From NCBI GenBank assembly GCA_024743315.1, contig JANSWU010000006.1, positions 248,001 through 312,000 of the forward strand: 64,000 bases of DNA. The letters are read 5' to 3'. The translations under genes were made by a program, and so were the position numbers. The notes below the pieces were generated by a model. That model saw only the letters and a list, made by a program, of their open reading frames with translations, was not told the origin of the DNA and did not search any database. This document shows, piece by piece, positions 19,271 to 27,150 of this stretch. This DNA comes from Hyphomonadaceae bacterium. Its GTDB lineage: Bacteria > Pseudomonadota > Alphaproteobacteria > Caulobacterales > Hyphomonadaceae. Each line of letters starts with the position of its first letter. Positions within the stretch are counted from its first letter, which is position 1.

Positions 19271-20032
19271 ATGCCTTTCGAATATGTCTCGGTCGAAGAG
19301 GCCATCGCTGCGGATGGCGTGCGCATGGTGGTGGTCGGCAATGTCCCAAGCCCTTGGGGCGAAGCGGCCAAAGGCATTCTCCACATGAAGTCGATCCCAT
19401 GGAAAGCCGTACGCCGGGTCTATGACAGTGAGGCCTTCAATGCTTGGGCCAAAGACCAAAGCGGCCCGATTGCGATCTTTAATGATGAAGCACCGCGGTC
19501 CGGTTGGCGCGAGATCCTGGAACTGGCGGAGCGATTGGCCCCAACGCCGAGCCTGATCGCCCATGATGAGGAGGCAATGTTCGCGCTGTGTCATGACCTA
19601 GTGGGTGAGAATGGATTGGGCTGGGCGCGACGGCTGCAATTGGTCGATGCGGGCCTGAAAGGCGAAGGCGGCTTTGTTGAGGGCGTGGCCAAATATATCG
19701 GCCGAAAATATGGCTACGCACCGGAAACCGGGACCGCCTGCGCTGAGCGGGTTCAGGACTTGCTGACACAATTATCGGATCGGCTGGTCGCGCAAAGAGC
19801 GGCCGGTAGCTCTTATTATTTTGGTGATGCGCCGAGCGCCGCCGACGTTTACAGCGCGACGGTGATGGCGATGTTTTCGCCGCTCGCCGACGCACAATGC
19901 GCCATGAACCCGAACACTCGCGCAGCCTTCAACACACTCGATGCGGCAACACAAGCGGCGCTCGATCCGATCATCCTGCAACATCGCGATCACATGTATG
20001 AACAGCATTTGGAGTTGCCGCTATCGCTTTGA
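19271..20032 (+). CDS. glutathione S-transferase-like protein
   Basis: 253 residues from the ATG at 19271 with AAGGAG 10 bases before. The beginning (VVVGNVPSPWGEAAKGILHMKSIPW) fits a thioredoxin-like N-domain, and YYFGDAPSAADVYSATVMAMF is the helical GST C-domain signature. The catalytic residue of the N-domain is not obvious, so activity is uncertain. Probably cotranscribed with the amidase and SRPBCC genes. Confidence 0.75.
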   Translation: MPFEYVSVEEAIAADGVRMVVVGNVPSPWGEAAKGILHMKSIPWKAVRRVYDSEAFNAWAKDQSGPIAIFNDEAPRSGWREILELAERLAPTPSLIAHDEEAMFALCHDLVGENGLGWARRLQLVDAGLKGEGGFVEGVAKYIGRKYGYAPETGTACAERVQDLLTQLSDRLVAQRAAGSSYYFGDAPSAADVYSATVMAMFSPLADAQCAMNPNTRAAFNTLDAATQAALDPIILQHRDHMYEQHLELPLSL

Positions 20033-20048
20033 TGGATAAGGTCTGCAC

Positions 20049-20567
20049 ATGATGAAACCAATCCTCACCTCACTCGCATTGATCTCCATGACCGGCGCTG
20101 GCATGGCGGAGGTCGTGACGGCGTCGCCGGATCATTTCACCTTGAAGCTCGAAGCGGAAACTGAGCTTGCCCCAAACGAGGTCTGGGCTCGATTGATCGT
20201 CCCTTCCGAGTGGTGGCAATCCGATCACACCTATTCAGGCGATGCGAAAAATCTCAGCCTTGATGTCCAAGCTGGCGGGTTGTGGCGCGAGGACTGGGAT
20301 GGCGGCTCGGTTTGGCACGGCACGGTGATTCAAGCCCATGAGAATAAGAGCCTGATCTTGTCAGCACCGTTTGGGCCATTGCAAGGGCTTGCCGTCACGT
20401 CAGTCTGGACCATCACGCTGACCCCGCATGAAGCAGGCGGCACAAAGATCACGTTCGATCATGTGACCAATGGCACCGATGCGAGCGGGCTCGATCAAAT
20501 GGCGCCAGCGGTTGATTTCGTCAAAGGCGCGGCGCTCGCCAGCCTCGCCCGCCCCCGCGACGAGTAA
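20049..20567 (+). CDS. exported SRPBCC / AHSA1-like protein
   Basis: 172 residues beginning with a signal peptide ending GMAEV. The rest resembles the START/Bet v 1-type SRPBCC fold (EVWARLIVPSEWWQSDHTY, GGLWREDWDGGSVWHGTV, TSVWTITLTPHEAGGTKITFDH without interruption in that order). Such domains bind hydrophobic ligands. Export of an AHSA1-like domain is uncommon. It lies 16 bp after the GST-like gene. Confidence 0.75.
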   Translation: MMKPILTSLALISMTGAGMAEVVTASPDHFTLKLEAETELAPNEVWARLIVPSEWWQSDHTYSGDAKNLSLDVQAGGLWREDWDGGSVWHGTVIQAHENKSLILSAPFGPLQGLAVTSVWTITLTPHEAGGTKITFDHVTNGTDASGLDQMAPAVDFVKGAALASLARPRDE

Positions 20568-20639
20568 GTCCCCTTCCCCAAGGTCGCGCTTGCCGCGCGG
20601 AGCAAAGCCCGTAACTCTGCCGTTTGAGAGAGATTGGGC

Positions 20640-21869
20640 ATGGCCGATACAAGCACACAACCTGACACGCCGCTGCGGCCGCTAACGTCGTTTCAGCAAA
20701 GCATGATTGCGCTTGCCAGTGTCGCCATGGGTGCCGGCATGACGATCAATTTTGTCGTCGTAGCGCCGCTCGCCCGTAAAGCCGGGCTGACCGAGATTCA
20801 GGTGGCCGGCATTCTCACCCTGTCCGCTGCCATCTATGCCCTGATGATCCCGCAATGGGGGCGTTGGGCTGATCGGTTCGGACGCAAGCGAGTCATGGTC
20901 TTCTCACTGCTGGCCATGGGCTTCACCAATATGGCCTTCCTGTTCGCACTTGAGGCTGCGCTGGCGGGCATGATCACCGGCCTGACCATGTTTTTCACGC
21001 TGGTCTTTGTGCGCATCTGGTTCGGCTTGCTGTCGCCCGGCCTGCAACCGGCCAGCATGGCGGCGATGACCGATGCGACCACGCCTGCCACTCGGGCGGC
21101 CGGCCTTGGTATGTTGGGAGCGGCGATGAGCATTGGTTCGATCCTGGGCCCCGCCGGCGCGACGGTCCTGGCGCCATTTGGTGCTCTGGTGCCGCTCTGG
21201 GGCTCGATCATCTTATGTATTTCCTGCGGGATCCTTATTGCCTTTGCCCTGCCCAAGACCCGAAACACGAGACAGAGTGCGGCGCGACCCTCTCCGCTGG
21301 CCATGCGCGATCCACGGGTCTTCCCGCACCTCTTATTCCTGTTCACCTATTTCGTCGCGGTTGGCATGATCCAACAGACGCTCGGCTGGTTCCTCGAGGA
21401 TCGCTACGAACTTGGCGAGGAAAAAACGGTTCTCTATGCCGGGATTGCATTTGCCTGTCTGGCGGTGATGATGGTGTTCGTCCAATTCGGCTATGTCCAG
21501 CCGCGTAAGCCCGATCCGCGCGGCATGCTGCCCATGGGATTGTTTCTGGTCGCGGTGGGATACATCCTCGCCAACCTGTTAATGCCGTTCTGGGCCATCT
21601 GTATCGCTTTCCTCATCGTGGGCGCTGGCGCAGCCTTGGCGGTGCCGGCTGCTAATGCCTTGGGAAGCCTGTCAGTCGAGCGACATGAACAAGGTTCTGC
21701 AGCAGCCCTGCTAGCAGCAGCCCCGCCTGCAGGATTTATCTTCGGACCCCTACTCGGCGCCGCGCTTTACCAGTTGAACTCCGCCCTACCGCTCTATGCC
21801 TCGGCATCCGTCATGGCGATCTTGGGCGCCTACGCGCTGCTAGTTGTGGCTCGGCGTCCTCTGTCCTGA
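20640..21869 (+). CDS. MFS transporter
   Basis: 409 residues with about 12 hydrophobic segments. PQWGRWADRFGRKRVMVFS is the major-facilitator motif A between helices 2 and 3, and the N-domain has the GMLGAAMSIGSILGPAG antiporter-type motif C (helix 5). This points to drug/proton antiport, substrate unknown. The ATG at 20640 has GAGAGA upstream; a TTG two codons earlier is less likely. Convergent with the VOC gene. Confidence 0.92.
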   Translation: MADTSTQPDTPLRPLTSFQQSMIALASVAMGAGMTINFVVVAPLARKAGLTEIQVAGILTLSAAIYALMIPQWGRWADRFGRKRVMVFSLLAMGFTNMAFLFALEAALAGMITGLTMFFTLVFVRIWFGLLSPGLQPASMAAMTDATTPATRAAGLGMLGAAMSIGSILGPAGATVLAPFGALVPLWGSIILCISCGILIAFALPKTRNTRQSAARPSPLAMRDPRVFPHLLFLFTYFVAVGMIQQTLGWFLEDRYELGEEKTVLYAGIAFACLAVMMVFVQFGYVQPRKPDPRGMLPMGLFLVAVGYILANLLMPFWAICIAFLIVGAGAALAVPAANALGSLSVERHEQGSAAALLAAAPPAGFIFGPLLGAALYQLNSALPLYASASVMAILGAYALLVVARRPLS

Positions 21870-21873
21870 TCGG

Positions 21874-22254
21874 CTATTCCGGCGCGACCATGCAGAACGC
21901 GTTCAGCTTGTTGCCATCAAGATCTCGAAAATAGGCGGCGTAGAAACCACCGCCACGATCACCAGGTTTGCCTTCGCAGGTGCCGCCTTGCGCCAAAGCG
22001 GTTTCATAGACCTGATCGACTTGCGCCGGGTCCTTGGCATTGAGCGCCACCATCGTACCATTGCCGACGCTGGCAGCATTGCCGTCAAATGGTTTGGTGA
22101 TCGATAGGCCTGCGCCTGGGCCTTCATAATCTCCCCATGCGATAAACGTCTCTTCATCCATCATACGACCGAATCCGAGGACTTTTGCAATCGCATCATA
22201 AAAAATCGCGCCCCGTTCAATATCTGCTGTCCCCAGCGTGACATAACCAATCAT
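21874..22254 (-). CDS. VOC-family (glyoxalase-like) protein
   Basis: 126 residues from the ATG at 22254, with GGAGG ahead of it. MIGYVTLGTADIERGAIFYDAI opens the first beta-alpha-beta-beta-beta unit (quoted in part) and GGFYAAYFRDLDGNKLNAF closes the second, including the Glu/Asp-like metal-binding region of this superfamily. These small proteins bind metals or act as glyoxalase-like enzymes; role unknown. Confidence 0.88.
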   Translation of the reverse strand: MIGYVTLGTADIERGAIFYDAIAKVLGFGRMMDEETFIAWGDYEGPGAGLSITKPFDGNAASVGNGTMVALNAKDPAQVDQVYETALAQGGTCEGKPGDRGGGFYAAYFRDLDGNKLNAFCMVAPE

Positions 22255-22310
22255 TCCAACCTCCATTTGCTGGCCTGGAACATTGCATGAACAAACGGGT
22301 TTTGCAAGCG

Positions 22311-23084
22311 CTACATAGCGCTGATGCCGCCATCAACTTTCAGCTCGGCACCGGTGATTAGCTTGCTTTCATCGCTGGCGAGATAAAGCACGGCATAAGC
22401 GATATCATCGGGCTCACCGACTTTGCCCATCGGGATCTGCCGCCCGAGCTTAGCGAGCGCCTCTTCTTCACCGAACATTTCCTTGGTGCGGTCGAGGATC
22501 GGCGTGTTGATAAAGACTGGGTGGACAGAGTTGCAGCGGATCTGGCCGCCGGTCTTGGCGCAATGCAGGGCGATCGATTTCGACATATGTCGGACCGCCG
22601 CCTTGGCGGTATTGTAAGACACATAATTGCCGCTGGCGACAATGCCGGCAATCGAGCTGATATTGACGATCGAGCCGAGACCATGATTGCGCATCAACGG
22701 GATTGCATATTTACAACCAAGAAAGATCGAGTCGACATCCACTTTCATGACATGCTGGAACACGCCATAATCCTCGTCCTCGACGCTGCCGAGTGAGCCG
22801 ATCCCGGCATTGTTGACCAGCACATTGAGCCCGCCCATCGCGTCATGCGCTTCCTGCACAACGGTCTGCCAGCGCTCCCCATCAGTGACATCGTGTTGCC
22901 AGGCAAAAGCAGTGCCGTCACCAAGCTCAGCATTGATCGCGGCCGCGACGCTCTCCGCACCTTCACCATTAATGTCCGTTACAGCCACTTTGGCGCCTTC
23001 ACGCGCCAGCATCCATGCTGTGGCTTCGCCGAGGCCTTGCGCCCCCCCCGTAATGATCGCTTTCTTGCCTGATACGCGGCCCAT
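22311..23084 (-). CDS. short-chain dehydrogenase/reductase
   Basis: 257 residues from ATG at 23084 with GAGGAGGG before it. ITGGAQGLGEATAWML is the cofactor-binding TGxxxGxG, VLVNNAGIGSLG the NNAG motif, and the Ser/Tyr/Lys catalytic set lies in VNISSIAGIV and YVSYNTAKAAVRHM. The closing LITGAELKVDGGISAM is typical of classical SDRs. Substrate unknown; likely NAD-dependent because of the Asp in AVTDING after beta 2. Confidence 0.93.
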   Translation of the reverse strand: MGRVSGKKAIITGGAQGLGEATAWMLAREGAKVAVTDINGEGAESVAAAINAELGDGTAFAWQHDVTDGERWQTVVQEAHDAMGGLNVLVNNAGIGSLGSVEDEDYGVFQHVMKVDVDSIFLGCKYAIPLMRNHGLGSIVNISSIAGIVASGNYVSYNTAKAAVRHMSKSIALHCAKTGGQIRCNSVHPVFINTPILDRTKEMFGEEEALAKLGRQIPMGKVGEPDDIAYAVLYLASDESKLITGAELKVDGGISAM

Positions 23085-23249
23085 GGCAGCCCTCCTCAAC
23101 TCTTGTGTCTATCGCGTGGTCTAGCGCCGCCCGTCATCTCGGCGCAAGCCCTGACGCGGCGGCGCGCGATCACGTCAAGTTGAGAAAACGCGATTTGAGA
23201 TCGGCGCGGCGATCAGCGACTTAAGCATCACCGAATTTGGAGGCTTAAA

Positions 23250-24020
23250 ATGCGGATCTCCCTGATCGCGCTCGCGGCATCTGTCGCAATCCTAGTCTTG
23301 GTGTCGTTACGAGGCGGCGCCCAGACTTTGCATGACTTACCTCGAGCGCAGGCCATAGCTGCGGGGCCAATCGTCGCCGAGCTGTTCACGTCTCAAAGCT
23401 GTTCGTCCTGTCCACCCGCCGAGAAACTATTTGCAGAGCTTGCGGAGCGTGAGGATTTGATCGTCCTGGAATGGCATGTCGATTATTGGGATCGACTGGT
23501 GCATGGCCGCGCCGGCGCCTGGAAAGATCCCTTTTCTAGTCCCGACCACACAGCGCGTCAGCGTCAATATAATCGTGCCCTTCGTGGCACGGCGGGCGCC
23601 TATACTCCGCAAGCCGTAATCAATGGCAGTGCCGAAACCGTCGGCAGCCGTCGCCACGACGTCGAGGCTCTGTTGGGGGCGCCAATTCACGCCACAGCGC
23701 CCCTCGAGATCATTCAGGAAGGCGACCAGCTCCACGTCAATATCGGAGATTATTTGAGCGATCTGGAACGCGACACCGCGATCGTACAACTGACACTCTT
23801 ACCCGAACAAACCACGAGCGTGCCGCGCGGTGAAAATCGAGGCGTTCGTCTGTTCAGCAAGAATATCGTGCTCGATGCCAAAGAAATCGGCACTTATTCT
23901 GGCGACGCCCTGTCTCTGACTGCGAACGCTCCAAGTTCGGAACATGGCTGCGCTGTGATCATTCAGGAGAGACGCGGCAACCGTCTCGGCCCGATTTTGG
24001 CAGCCAGCTATTGTCCGTGA
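23250..24020 (+). CDS. DUF1223 thioredoxin-fold exported protein
   Basis: 256 residues. Signal-like N-terminus, then VAELFTSQSCSSCPPAEKL with a CxxC and VLEWHVDYWDRLVH, both diagnostic of DUF1223, and GAYTPQAVINGSAETVGS. The fold is thioredoxin-like; an envelope redox role is likely but unproven. TTGGAGG precedes the ATG. It ends directly against the convergent phhB gene with no gap. The 165 bp before it (23085-23249) show no gene. Confidence 0.9.
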   Translation: MRISLIALAASVAILVLVSLRGGAQTLHDLPRAQAIAAGPIVAELFTSQSCSSCPPAEKLFAELAEREDLIVLEWHVDYWDRLVHGRAGAWKDPFSSPDHTARQRQYNRALRGTAGAYTPQAVINGSAETVGSRRHDVEALLGAPIHATAPLEIIQEGDQLHVNIGDYLSDLERDTAIVQLTLLPEQTTSVPRGENRGVRLFSKNIVLDAKEIGTYSGDALSLTANAPSSEHGCAVIIQERRGNRLGPILAASYCP

Positions 24021-24314
24021 TCAAACCAGTTTGTCGGCAAGGGCATCCATGAAACCGGCCAGCTCGACATCGAGCTCGGTGACGCCATCCGCATCATGCG
24101 TGGTCAACGTGACCTCGACACGATTGTACACATTGAACCATTCAGGATGATGATCCATTTGCTCAGCCTTTAAAGCGCTTGAAGACATGAATCCAAAAGC
24201 GGTTTTGAAGTCGGAAAACTTGAACGTCTTTTCGATCGCATCGCGTTCACCCGTTTTTACCGACCAGCCAGCAAGTTTCGCGATTGCGGCATCCGCACCA
24301 ATCTTTGTCGCCAT
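24021..24314 (-). CDS. phhB: 4a-hydroxytetrahydrobiopterin dehydratase
   Basis: 97 residues, complete. [19 protein letters not shown] carries the catalytic His pair of pterin-4a-carbinolamine dehydratases, followed by [19 protein letters not shown]. It regenerates the pterin cofactor for aromatic amino-acid hydroxylases, but no hydroxylase gene lies in this window. Last gene of the bioB operon; its ATG overlaps the preceding stop by 1 base. Confidence 0.95.
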   Translation of the reverse strand: MATKIGADAAIAKLAGWSVKTGERDAIEKTFKFSDFKTAFGFMSSSALKAEQMDHHPEWFNVYNRVEVTLTTHDADGVTELDVELAGFMDALADKLV

Positions 24315-24916
24315 TATTCGCTCGTTTCTGTTTCTTGTACCGTTTCATGAACGAAATAGAGCCAACGACCATCGTCGGCAATTGCGGTGCGAATGCCAGG
24401 ATAGGATTCGCCGTTTCGGATCCGCTCGAGCCCAGGGGCACCAACCAGGTCCTCAAGCCGAGCGCGATCGGCGAAATCCAGCTTTTCCGGCAATAAGTCA
24501 TCGGCCTCAAGCGCAGCGAAATCGGGCCAGATATACCAGGTTTGATCGCCGACTTGACGGGTGCCATACGGCCCCTCCAACAATGCCCCCAAACGCATAA
24601 GCGGGTCAAACCCTGTGCGACGTAGCAAGTCCCAATGAACGCGATGCGACTCACCAGCAAAATTCGATACAAAATTCTCTTCAGAATTTGCCAGTCGGAC
24701 CAAACGGGTCAGCGAGTTTCGATCCAGGATCTCGCGAATGTCGGCAATCTTTGCATTCACCGGTTCGGTTAGAGGCGTCACCGGGGTTTCAATTTCGACC
24801 GGCGCGGTGACCGCTGGCGCCGCATCCACCGAGACCCGCACGCGCGGCGTGCCATCCCCATTGCCGCACGCCGACAGGATGATCGCGCAAATCAAGCTCA
24901 GACCAAATGCTCTCAT
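24314..24916 (-). CDS. hypothetical lipoprotein in the bioB operon
   Basis: 200 residues with a lipobox LSAC (Cys17) and a Val/Pro/Thr-rich linker (about 25-55). The folded part contains [22 protein letters not shown], split here as an unbroken helix, then a region rich in aromatic residues ([14 protein letters not shown]) and ends in [11 protein letters not shown]. Family not recognised. It overlaps the HAD gene upstream by 4 bp and phhB downstream by 1 bp, so it is tightly coupled in the operon. Confidence 0.75.
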   Translation of the reverse strand: MRAFGLSLICAIILSACGNGDGTPRVRVSVDAAPAVTAPVEIETPVTPLTEPVNAKIADIREILDRNSLTRLVRLANSEENFVSNFAGESHRVHWDLLRRTGFDPLMRLGALLEGPYGTRQVGDQTWYIWPDFAALEADDLLPEKLDFADRARLEDLVGAPGLERIRNGESYPGIRTAIADDGRWLYFVHETVQETETSE

Positions 24917-25563
24917 ATCCCCTCAAAGCCAGTTGCTTCGCGCAGGTCCTGCAAGAGCTGCGCCTCATTCAGGACTTTGATCGTATGCATGCCCATTGCG
25001 CGCGCTGGTTTTAAATTGATGCCGAGATCGTCGAGATAGACACACCGGGCGGGATCAACGTCCAGCGCTTCGCACATGAGGGCATAAATCCGTGGATCGG
25101 GCTTTCGAATCCCGAGCTTGGAAGACTCGATGATATGATGGAATTCCTTCATGATTTCAGAAACTTGCGCCGCCTTGGTCTCGTCAGAGCTCATCCCAGC
25201 CCCTTTACCAACCGGCGCGTTATTGGTGATGCAGCCAACTTTCACATGGCGCTTACAGATCTTCAGCGCATCGACCACGGCCGGTCGAATGCTACCGGAA
25301 AGCAGCCCGAGAATATCCTTGCCCGGGACCTCATGCCCAAGTGCCCGGCTCTCATTTCGAAACAGGACGTCAAACTCCTCGGCACTGACTTCCGAACGCT
25401 CCAGCTTGGCCCAGGCATTTTCCTGAATATTGATCGCATTGACCGAGCGCACGAAATCCTTTGGCAAACCCTTCTCTGCCTCATAGCGCGTGAACGCTTC
25501 AAAGGGAGAGGACGTGAACACGCCGCCAAAATCCCAGATGACGGCTTGTAAATCTGTGCCCAT
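24913..25563 (-). CDS. HAD-family hydrolase (haloacid dehalogenase-like)
   Basis: 216 residues. VIWDFGGVFTSSPF is motif I (nucleophile Asp with DFGGV variant), VGCITNNAPV motif II, SSKLGIRKPDPRIY motif III with Lys, and CVYLDDLGINLKPARAMG motif IV. The DFGGVF and NLKPA features match the epoxide-hydrolase-N-terminal/acyl-CoA-dehydrogenase-linked HAD subgroup. Phosphatase is the likely activity. It lies 8 bp after bioB. Confidence 0.9.
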   Translation of the reverse strand: MGTDLQAVIWDFGGVFTSSPFEAFTRYEAEKGLPKDFVRSVNAINIQENAWAKLERSEVSAEEFDVLFRNESRALGHEVPGKDILGLLSGSIRPAVVDALKICKRHVKVGCITNNAPVGKGAGMSSDETKAAQVSEIMKEFHHIIESSKLGIRKPDPRIYALMCEALDVDPARCVYLDDLGINLKPARAMGMHTIKVLNEAQLLQDLREATGFEGI

Positions 25564-25571
25564 GGTTGGTC

Positions 25572-26573
25572 CTATCTCGCGTCGATCAGCGTTGTTTTGT
25601 GCGCGATCTCCATAGCATCATGCGAAGAAGCTTCAAATCCAACCGCATCCAAAAGCGCCTGGTCGCGATCCTCGCCGGGATTATCGGTTGTCAGCAGGCG
25701 ATCGCCGACAAAGATTGAATTGGCGCCGGCGAGTAAGCACAGCGCCTGTTCGCCCTCGCTCATGCCTTCGCGACCGGCGGACAAACGAACCCAGCTTTTC
25801 GGAAAAACAATTCGGCAGGTAGCAATGGCACGCGCCATCTCGGTCACGCTGATCGCAGGGCTATCGCCCAGCGGCGTGCCCTTGATCGGCACCAGCATAT
25901 TGATTGGGACACTTTCTGGATGCGGGGTCAGCTTGGACAATTCGTGGATCAGGCCGATGCGATCGTCGCGCCCTTCCCCCATGCCGAGAATGCCGCCGAC
26001 ACAGAGTTTCACACCCGCCTCGCGGGCTTTGGCCAAGGTCTCCAGCCGATCGGCATAGGTCCGGGTCGAAACCACGGTCGGATAATATTCCGGCGAAGTA
26101 TCCAGATTGTGGTTGTAATAATCCAGCCCCGCCTGTTTCAACGTCTCGGCTTGGCCGTCTTCCAGCATGCCGAGCGTGACACAGGTCTCGAGCCCTTCTG
26201 CTTTGACTGCGGAGATCATCGCCGCCACTTTCGGCACGTCGCGGTCTTTCAAGGAGCGCCAGCCCGCCCCCATGCAAAACCGATCGGCGCCATTCGCCTT
26301 GGCGCGTCTGGCAGCCTCGACAACCGCTGCAAGCGGCATCAGTTTCTCCGCCCCCAAACCAGTATCGAAATGCGCCGACTGGCTGCAATAGCCGCAATCC
26401 TCCGGGCAACCGCCCGTCTTGATTGAAAGCAGTTGAGATTTTTGCAGGGCGCCATCCGGCCAATTGGCGCGTTTCACCTCTAAGGCCTGCGCCACAAGCG
26501 CATCCAGCGGCTGTGTGTACAAGTCTGTGATTTCGGGTTTGGTCCAGTCGTGGCGAGGGGAATCAAATGGCAT
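25572..26573 (-). CDS. bioB: biotin synthase
   Basis: 333 residues from ATG at 26573; the frame extends upstream but without family match. TGGCPEDCGYCSQS has the radical-SAM CxxxCxxC, and NHNLDTSPEYY and MLVPIKGTPLGD are conserved BioB segments. It inserts sulfur into dethiobiotin. Genes for the rest of biotin synthesis are not next to it; instead it heads an operon with a HAD hydrolase, a lipoprotein and phhB. A short dyad (26588-26601) lies just upstream. Confidence 0.97.
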   Translation of the reverse strand: MPFDSPRHDWTKPEITDLYTQPLDALVAQALEVKRANWPDGALQKSQLLSIKTGGCPEDCGYCSQSAHFDTGLGAEKLMPLAAVVEAARRAKANGADRFCMGAGWRSLKDRDVPKVAAMISAVKAEGLETCVTLGMLEDGQAETLKQAGLDYYNHNLDTSPEYYPTVVSTRTYADRLETLAKAREAGVKLCVGGILGMGEGRDDRIGLIHELSKLTPHPESVPINMLVPIKGTPLGDSPAISVTEMARAIATCRIVFPKSWVRLSAGREGMSEGEQALCLLAGANSIFVGDRLLTTDNPGEDRDQALLDAVGFEASSHDAMEIAHKTTLIDAR

Positions 26574-26587
26574 GGGAGGTCCTAAAT

Positions 26588-26601
26588 ATACGCTTACGTA
26601 T
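26588..26601. promoter_or_regulatory. dyad near the bioB start
   Basis: ATACG at 26588-26592 and CGTAT at 26597-26601 form a perfect 5-bp dyad around CTTA, 15-28 bases upstream of bioB. It could be an operator. It does not match the BioR box (TTATnnATAA type) that controls biotin genes in many alphaproteobacteria. Rest of the divergent region 26602-26722: nothing recognised. Confidence 0.3.
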
Positions 26602-26722
26602 CGCACCCTGCTGGTTGCGAATTGACGACCTTGTTCCTCAGCACCGCGCGGCTGGCAAGCGCCAAAATCGAGCTCTGCAGCTGCCATTCGACAAGTCTTG
26701 TGGATGCCCTAATTCCTGGGAC

Positions 26723-27097
26723 ATGATGACCCGTATTTTCCTGCTTCTCACCGCCCTCATGTTCCTCGCATTCGGAGGCTGGTCGATCACAAATCCGGCC
26801 GGCATGACGGCCCAACTCGGCGTTGACGTTGGCGGCATTTCCGGAATTTTTGAAATGCGCGGCATTTATGGCGGCGTTAGTCTCGGGGCGGCAGCCTTGT
26901 GCTTGATGGGCGGCCTGAAAGAGCGGTTTGAATTCGCGGCCCTGTGTTTCGTTGCCACTTATATGGGCGGCTACATTCTCGGCCGCGCCGCCTCATTCGC
27001 TTATGGCGACAGCGCCGCGTCGGCAAATTGGGGTTTCGCCGCATATGAACTGATCATGTTTGTGATCTCGGCCGCGCTGGTCGCACGAAAGGCATAG
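26723..27097 (+). CDS. DUF4345-type membrane protein
   Basis: 124 residues from the first of two ATGs. Four hydrophobic segments; FLAFGGWSITNPAGMTAQLGV and the central FEMRGIYGGVSLGAAALCL match the DUF4345 pattern (ELRAxYGG). Function unknown. Transcription is closed by the hairpin at 27099-27126. A second DUF4345-like gene is at 51440-51826. Confidence 0.8.
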   Translation: MMTRIFLLLTALMFLAFGGWSITNPAGMTAQLGVDVGGISGIFEMRGIYGGVSLGAAALCLMGGLKERFEFAALCFVATYMGGYILGRAASFAYGDSAASANWGFAAYELIMFVISAALVARKA

Positions 27098-27098
27098 A

Positions 27099-27126
27099 AA
27101 AAGCCCTGCCGAATGACAGGGCTTTT
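27099..27126. terminator. bidirectional Rho-independent terminator
   Basis: AAAAGCCCTG at 27099-27108 pairs perfectly with CAGGGCTTTT at 27117-27126 around an 8-base loop. The A and T runs on both sides let it serve both the DUF4345 gene (plus) and the TonB receptor gene (minus), which converge here. Confidence 0.9.
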
Positions 27127-27150
27127 CCAATTCTTGATGTCGCGCGCGAA

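Noticed and set aside
26574-26687. N-terminal extension of bioB
   Set aside because: Sequence has no BioB match; ATG at 26573 gives the usual family start, and the divergent promoter region would be lost.
26574-26722. BioR operator or biotin-type regulatory RNA before bioB
   Set aside because: No TTATnnATAA-type box and no folded leader; only the unrelated ATACG dyad is seen.
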